From positions 825,930,896 to 825,994,895 of the forward strand of contig NC_081414.1 of NCBI RefSeq assembly GCF_030272615.1: 64,000 bases of DNA, in the 5' to 3' direction. Positions 57,990 through 64,000 of this stretch are shown piece after piece. The notes under the pieces were generated by a model. The model was given only the letters and a program-made list of their open reading frames with translations, did no database searches and was not told the origin of the DNA. A program made the position numbers and the translations under genes. How positions within the stretch are numbered: the stretch's first letter is position 1; each line of letters opens with the position of its first letter. This DNA is from Cryptomeria japonica. Lineage: Eukaryota > Streptophyta > Pinopsida > Cupressales > Cupressaceae.

Positions 57990-58778
57990 ACCGGTCAGCA
58001 AGAGTAAACACAACAGAAACACACAGATATGATGGAGGCAATGTAGAACAGATAGATTTATTGCATGAAATCTAATTACATCCAACTGCTAACAACTGGG
58101 TTACAATATACCGACACACAGGCCTGGTATAATAGGTCACACCGGGACCTTGAAACAAAAGATCTATCCTCTAGGCATAGTCTAGCTATCTGATACTTCT
58201 TAATTATCAGATTGATTTCTAATTTATTACATTCTAAAACATGATTACAAATATATATATCAATCTAAAGGATCCAGTTGGCCAAAAAAAAGGATCAAAA
58301 CCCGAAGAAAAGACCTAATGTGCAAAATGAATAAGGTCAACCTTCGCCAAGAGATTCCTCCAGAAAATACAAAGGGTGAAACGTAGAAGGTTGGCCACAT
58401 GCCAAGAAACATCAAGATCAATGCCCAAGGCTTCCTAAGCTTTAGAATGGGTTCTGGTAGATCACCAGAATAGGTCTCAAGAAACCAGTAACAAAGGAAC
58501 AACTGGTAACAAGAAACTATCAAGGAAACTGGTAGTGATATCTTATCGGAAAGTGATCCAAATGAGATGTGGTTTGAAAGAAAGAAAGATGATCAAGTAT
58601 TCAAGTAGAATCTAGCTCCATAGGATCTGATGAGCCAAAAATGGGACACATAGAAAGGAAAACTGAAACTGCAAACAAAAAACAAAACATAAAAGAATGT
58701 TTTTGGTTGATGCAAGATTGTTGTGAACCAGGGATGCTCCTGCACTAGACATCTAGGGTTAATGAAAAATTGAGCCTC
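57990..58778 (-). other. 3' untranslated region and presumed 3' LTR of the chromovirus
   Basis: Non-coding. A minus-strand AATAAA (58057-58062) suggests the poly(A) part of an LTR. No clear polypurine tract or TG/CA ends were found and the partner LTR is not visible. Confidence 0.4.
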
Positions 58779-59989
58779 TCAATTTGTTGGGGTTAGAGGG
58801 AAACCATGGTAGTCTACCTCTTCCTGATAAATCCAAGATGAATCTTCAACTGGTCTTCTCTTCCACTTCACAAGATATTCTAGTACTGATTGTTATGGAT
58901 ACTATGCCCAATCCTACTATCCAAAATCTCTTCAATTTGATCTGGTTCCTTCCATGGTAATTGTCTCTCAAGGCCTGCAACACTTTCCTCACTGAATTCT
59001 GGGTCATGGTACTCATGAAGATCTGCAATGTTGAATATAGGTGAAATACTTAGATTATCCGATAGCTCTACTTCATATGCATTTCTAGAACTGAACTTCC
59101 TCAAGATCTTATAGGGTCCAAACTTCTTCATCTGCAACTTGTTATAAGTTCCAACCAAGAATCTCTCTTTTCTCAAATATACCATCACTTCATCGCTAAC
59201 TTCAAATTCCTTATGTCTCCTCTTCTCATCTGCCTTCTCCTTATATTTTCTATTCATGTCTTCTAAATGATGTCTAGCCTAAATATGCAATGCTTCCATG
59301 TGATCTACAAATTCTTCTTCTTCTAAACTCTTCTGGTCTTCACTACTAATGTCTCTCAATTCCACTATTTCTCTAGGATGGGCTTTGGTAACAATCTCAA
59401 AAGGTGTTTTTCCGGTACTTCTATTCATGAAATTGTTATAGGCAAACTCTTCTTGTGAAAGGATCAAATCTCAACTTCTGGTTTTATCTCCCACTAAACA
59501 TCTAAACAGGTTTCCCAAACTTCGGTTAACTACTTTTGTCTGTCCATCAGTCTGTGGATGAAAAGTAGAACTAAACTTCAAATTTGTCTTTGTCTTCTTC
59601 CAAAGTCTTCTCCGAAAATAGCCAACAAACTTAGTGTCTCTGTCTGAAACTATGCTCTTAGGTAATCCATGCAATCTTACCACTTCCTTGAAAAATAGGT
59701 TTGCTACATGCAATGCATCTGATGTCTTCTTACAAGTTAAGAAATGAGCCATCTTTGAAAATCTATCCACTACCACAAATATAGAATCATTCCCTCTTGG
59801 TGTCTTAGGTAATCCGAGTACAAAATGCATGCTTATATCCTCCCAAGGTTTTACCAGTACTGTCAAAGGTTTATATAATCCCACATTCTGACTAATACCT
59901 TTTGCAACTTGAGAAACTCTACAACTCTGCACATATCTCTTAACATCCTTATGAATTTGGGGCCAAAAGTACTACTCACTCACCAATGC
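58779..59989 (-). pseudogene. chromovirus integrase and chromodomain
   Basis: The zinc region near 59930 reads [11 protein letters not shown], so the second Cys of the usual CxxC is Ser. The core follows ([45 protein letters not shown]) with the catalytic Glu of the usual TE pair replaced by Lys (QTKVVN). Next come EFAYNNFMNRSTGKTPFEI, the C-terminal GPYKILRKF module, and a chromodomain (EYLVKWKRRPVEDSSWI) ending at a stop at 58779-58781. A chromodomain steers insertion to marked chromatin. Frame breaks lie near 59930, 59468, 59270 and 58890. Inactive. Confidence 0.88.
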
Positions 59990-61285
59990 AACTATTTTAT
60001 CAATGACAAAAATGTACAACTAAACCTCCATTGTGCTTCTCTTTGATAAAGTTCTCTCTCATGGAACTCTTACGTATGCATAACTAAACTCCCTTGAATA
60101 ACATCCCATCCTAAATGAAATAATCCAACCATTTTCTCCTATCAAGCATAACCGGTTCTCTACATGCTTTCCAAGGTTTTGCAAAATCCGGGTCTTCATC
60201 ATACAAGGTCTTCAAATATTCAAAACCTAATACTGTCACTCTCATCTCTGTCAGCAAATTCCTTCTCCTACTCAATGCATCAACAACTTTGTTAGATTTC
60301 CCACTTCTATGCTTCAACACAAAGGTGTAACTCTGCAAGAAATCTACTCATCTCATATGTCTTTGATTCAACTTACTTTGACAGTTCAAATACTACAAAG
60401 CTTGATGATCTGTATACAACACAAACTCCTGAGGCAGCAAGTAATGTCTCCATTTCTTCAAGGCTTGAACTATGGCATAAAATTCCTGATCATACATTGA
60501 ATATCTCTTTCGGGCATCATTCAAATTATCACTAAAATATGCTATCGCTCTCCCTTCTTGACTCAAAACTGCTCATATTTCCATTCCACTTGCATCACAA
60601 TCCACTTGAAATACCTTCTTGAAATCTGGTAAAGCCAACACAGGATGCTCAGTCATTTTCTGTTTCAACAATTCAAAAATTTTGTTTGCTTTGATGGTCC
60701 GCTTGAATTCCTTCCGATCTCCCCTCATGGTCTCAATCATAGGGTTACAAACTGAACTAAAATTTCTAATAAAATTTCGGTAAAAACTAGCCAATCCATG
60801 AAATGATCTTACCTCTCCAATGCTTTCTGGTGTAGGCCACTCAACAATGGATTTCATTTTCTTAGGGTCCCTATTCAAACCATCCTCAGATATAATAAAG
60901 CCCAAATAGACTAACTCATCCTTCATGAAAGTGCACTTCTTGATATTGATCAACAACTTTTCTTCTCTCAATCTCTGCAAAACTTGTCTTAACTACAACA
61001 AATGCTCCTCTTTTGTCTTATTGAAAATCAGAATGTCATCCAAATACACAATAACAAACTTACCCAGAAATTTCTTCAATACCTCATTCATCAGCCTCAT
61101 AAAAGTACTCAGTGTATTAGTCAATCCAAAAGGCATCACCAACCATTCATATAATCCTTCATTTGTCTTAAATGTTGTCTTCCACTCATCACCTTCCTTG
61201 ATTCTGATATGATGATATCCACTCTTCAAATCTATCTTTGTAAAGTATTTTTTTCCACTCAAACAATCCATTATGTCGTCCATCC
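59990..61285 (-). pseudogene. chromovirus RT (C-terminal part) and RNase H
   Basis: It starts exactly at the solo LTR with [20 protein letters not shown], then the catalytic [11 protein letters not shown], the connection (FLGFIISEDGLNRDPKKM) and the RNase H (FQVDCDASGMEI; then KHRSGKSNKVVDALSRR). The frame is broken near 60980, 60570 and 60340. It belongs with 62527-63485, from which it is separated by the insertion. Confidence 0.88.
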
Positions 61286-62521
61286 TGTTGGAACCCTAAA
61301 TTTTGCAATTTTTAGAATTTCAGATTCCAAGACAAGAAATGAGAAAAATTCTAAATATATATATATTGAATAGGTACAAGTAATATGTTTTATATTTGTT
61401 GCACAATATGAAACCATAACATAAACACAATAATGGGCATAAAAAATGGATTGTGAAGCACCAAAGGGGTTATTTACATCATTTAAAGACCATTTATCCA
61501 TTATATACCCATAAAATAGCCTTAAAATACCTCTAATATGCCTAAACAACTTGTAAAGTGACAATTAATTACATAAACTAAGGCAATTTCGGGATTTGGA
61601 ATTATTTTTATTTAAAAGGGGGGCGTCTTTTCACCCAAAGGGGTATGAAAACCATTCAACCACATTATATATGTGTGATGTAAAATGTAAAGAGGGGGAG
61701 AATAGAGAGAGACAAGAGGGGGAGGCAATTTTGTACTTTTAAACTTTTTATCAAAAAATAACCAGTTGCATTTTCTTTCTCATATGTGTTGAGAGTTAAC
61801 ATATTTTTAGAAGGCAGTTGCTTGTGATATTATCTAAAGGAGATAAGGTTATTTGTGTTCTTCTAGTGAAATTGTGTGTTTCATATTGTAGATTTGGATA
61901 AAAAAAGATTTACTTGTGAATTGTAATTGTTCCTGGTATTTCTTCCTTGGATGGTCTCTCAAAGTTAGGGTTAAATTCATTCAAGCGGTTTACAATATAG
62001 ACATTGAAGTAGAGCTCATAAGAAACAGTAACTGACAGACTCGTCGAGAGGGGGTGGGTTTGAAAACTGTCTCATAAGTTTACACAATAAGTCTTGAAGA
62101 AATATAAGACTCTGTAGCCCAAATAAGAGGAAAGGCACTGATCATTTGTAAACAAACCCTTTAACCATACCAATCACCCTTTACTTTTAAGCATTAGGAT
62201 TAGTAGAGTAGGTATAGTAAGGTAATTTAGCCAAAGTGTAACATATATACCTTTGTAAGATACATAGATCAATACACACATCTGAAATCAATCTGTTTGA
62301 GAAACTTATGCCATTCTGACACTAAATCTGCTATAAAAAGCATTAGTTGAAGGAACAACTAGTGAGTAGGTATACCCGCCTAGGTCCTACAGAGCCTAAA
62401 GTGAGAGAGTTAGTAACCAAATAGGTTCACTCTATAAGTTGGCCAAGTCAATTGGAGGGTTTGATCATAGGAGTTGGCATTTCCTTAGAACCTATCCAAT
62501 CTGTTGATTTGAGACCCAACA
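61286..62521. mobile_element. solo LTR, 1236 bp, inside the chromovirus RT
   Basis: Begins TGTTGGAACC and ends GACCCAACA with perfect TGTTGG/CCAACA ends. The duplication catcc is at 61281-61285 and 62522-62526. No internal coding region. The ends resemble copia LTRs of this window (TGTTGGG...), but the family and strand are not settled. Confidence 0.85.
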
Positions 62522-62526
62522 CATCC

Positions 62527-63485
62527 TAGGCAAAGGAAACCAATATTTCACCGTGATCTTGTTTATTTCTCTAGAATTGGTACACATCCTCCATTCTCCA
62601 TTCTTCTTAGATGCTAATACTATTGGTACTACACAAGGGCTCAAAGTTTCCCTGATCAAACCTTTTTCAAATAGCTCCTGCACTTGTCTATTCAGTTCTT
62701 CATTCTCTGTCGGTGTCAACCGGTGTACAACTTTGTTAGGTAAACTAGCTCTGGGAACTAAGTCCATGCAATGACTAATACTTCTAACAGGTGGCAATCC
62801 ATCAGGTACATTATCTGAAATGATGTCCATTAGAAAATCTCTTATCTCTGTTGGGTGTTCTCCTTCCAATTCCAGTGTCTCAGTCTTCTTAGGAATTAAG
62901 GCAAAACACACATTCTCATGTCTTAGTTCATCCATGAACTTCCTTCCATCTACTAAATAAATTCTGGCATTTGTACAGACTTCATTCTTTAAAGTTTCCT
63001 CCAAAGGCAACAAGCTTTTCTTCATCCTATTGGCCACAATAGTGTATGTATTCTTCCTCCCATCATGTATTGCCTGTCTATGAAACTGCCAAGATCTTCC
63101 CAATAAAAGATGACAAATATCCATTGGCATAATATCACACAAAACTTCATCATGATAATTCCCAATTTTTCAATTTTACTAAACACTGTTCACTTACCAA
63201 CAACTTATTTTCATCCCGAATCCATGCTATTTAATAAGGCTTAGGGTGTTCCAATCTCTCCAATTTCAACTTATTCACCATCTCTTCTGAAACAATATTA
63301 TCCAAACTACCACTATCAATAACAAATTTACAACACTTACTGGATACCTTACATCTGGCCTTGAACAGGTTCTTCCTCTGCAAGGGTTCTTCATCTCCTC
63401 TGGTATAACATAAAGATCTCCTCATCATTAATAGTTCTCCATCTTTCGGTTTATTGTTTGATCTGGTGGGGTTCTCTTCCACCAC
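62527..63485 (-). pseudogene. chromovirus protease and N-terminal RT
   Basis: The protease region shows CKFVIDSGSLDNIVSEEMV (about 63400-63270), then a frame break near 63150-63230, then the post-protease part LLLGRSWQFHRQA and the RT start (VHRLTPTENEELNRQV, FEKGLIRETLSPCVVPIVLA, GEWRMCTNSREINKIT). RT is cut after WFPLPRM by the solo LTR. In GEWRMCTNSREIN the usual Asp after Cys-Val is changed (CTNSREIN where CVDSRAIN is typical). Confidence 0.85.
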
Positions 63486-64000
63486 TATTTTTCTCTTAGT
63501 AGCCTTTGTATTATTACATTTAAATGCATGGTATCCTTCTCATGCACATTTAAAGAAGGTTCCTCTAAATGTGCTTTTGTCTTGTCTTCCAAAGTTCTCA
63601 TTCCGGTAACCATCTGGTTCTCTCCTCTGGTAGAAATTTCTAACATCCTTCTGGTATGAATTACCTTCCTTGCTTACATCCTTTTCCTTGTTATGATCTA
63701 TACTGGTTCCTCTTTCTCTGGTATATCCTCTTCCTCCTTGAAATATTCCTCTGGTAAACCTTCCACCTCTACCTCTTTGTCTCTGCTCATGCCTTTTATT
63801 CAATTTCTCTTCAGCCTTTATTGCATACTGGTAAGCCTCTTCAACATTCTCCATTTTGATCATACCGAGTTCATCTTGTATAGACATCTGCAATCTGTTC
63901 AAATATCTTGTAATTTATTCAACTTCATCATCATCATGTCCGGATTTGATGTTCAGCTTGTAAAATGCCTCAGTGTACTCCTTCACACTAGATTCCTTCT
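63486..64000 (-). pseudogene. chromovirus gag, C-terminal part (runs off window)
   Basis: The frame continues to the right edge through an in-frame TAA near 63918. It shows the Gag end (TRYLNRLQMSIQDELGMIKM), an Arg/Gly-rich stretch (RGRGGRFTRGIFQGGRGYTR), and a decayed knuckle near 63540 (FFKCA, stop, EGYHAFKC) in which the first Cys and the His are altered. Gag forms the particle shell. Confidence 0.82.

Larger units (their letters stand above)
57990..64000 (-). mobile_element. chromovirus (Ty3/gypsy with chromodomain), partial
   Basis: Reading leftwards from the right edge: gag, protease, RT (split by a solo LTR), RNase H, integrase, chromodomain, then a presumed 3' LTR. The 5' end is beyond the window. 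Every coding segment carries stops or frameshifts, so it is an old copy. The left boundary is approximate because I could not fix the LTR end. Confidence 0.85.

Noticed and set aside
57990..58778. A precise 3' LTR for the chromovirus
   Set aside because: No TG/CA ends, polypurine tract or second copy could be shown, so only a presumed region is listed.

Overview
The window is plant nuclear DNA and consists almost entirely of LTR retrotransposons stacked inside one another. I recognise no host gene, tRNA, rRNA or CRISPR array. The element types (Ty1/copia, Tat-lineage Ty3/gypsy with two RNase H domains, and a chromodomain Ty3/gypsy element), the long LTRs and the deep nesting point to a large, repeat-rich plant genome. 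A gymnosperm would fit, but the sequence does not prove it.

Layout. (1) 1-4979: a Ty1/copia element on the minus strand, cut by the left window edge, with its 5' LTR at 4086-4979. (2) 5702-56394: an old element, here called E1, on the plus strand. It has 1.1-kb LTRs, a Met-type primer site and no reverse transcriptase. Its left LTR was hit three separate times. (2a) 5750-13639: a minus-strand element with gag and protease but no RT or integrase (a TR-GAG type). Its gag and primer site resemble those of the Tat elements. (2b) 13964-47623: Tat element A, plus strand. Inside its leader lies Tat element B (16800-32578), a second copy of the same family. (2c) 48336-49624: a solo LTR. The internal region of E1 (49661-55290) encodes a coiled-coil/zinc-knuckle protein and a long unrecognised charged protein, both broken by stops. 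(3) 56880-57985: a degraded Ty3/gypsy integrase fragment. (4) About 57990-64000: a minus-strand chromovirus running off the right edge, with its RT split by a 1.24-kb solo LTR (61286-62521).

The nesting is supported by 5-bp target duplications: atggc for the TR-GAG element, gacgc for A, gaaat for B, tcacc for the solo LTR in E1 and catcc for the solo LTR in the chromovirus. LTR pairs have equal lengths: 1264/1264 for TR-GAG, 1564/1564 for A, 1527/1527 for B, and 1105/1104 for E1 once its four left pieces are added up. By-eye LTR divergence (roughly 10% for E1, 4% for TR-GAG, 1-1.5% for A and B) agrees with the nesting order.

The most interesting content is in element A. Between pol and the 3' LTR it carries an antisense gene whose product looks like a plant mobile domain (PMD) protein. 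The related copy B has lost exactly that cassette by a deletion of about 2.06 kb. Other points of interest are a G-patch-like segment between protease and RT in A and B, a 359-bp block nearly identical between A and B in otherwise diverged pol genes, stop codons in A that are almost all TGA, and two non-autonomous elements (TR-GAG and E1) that must have depended on enzymes supplied by others.
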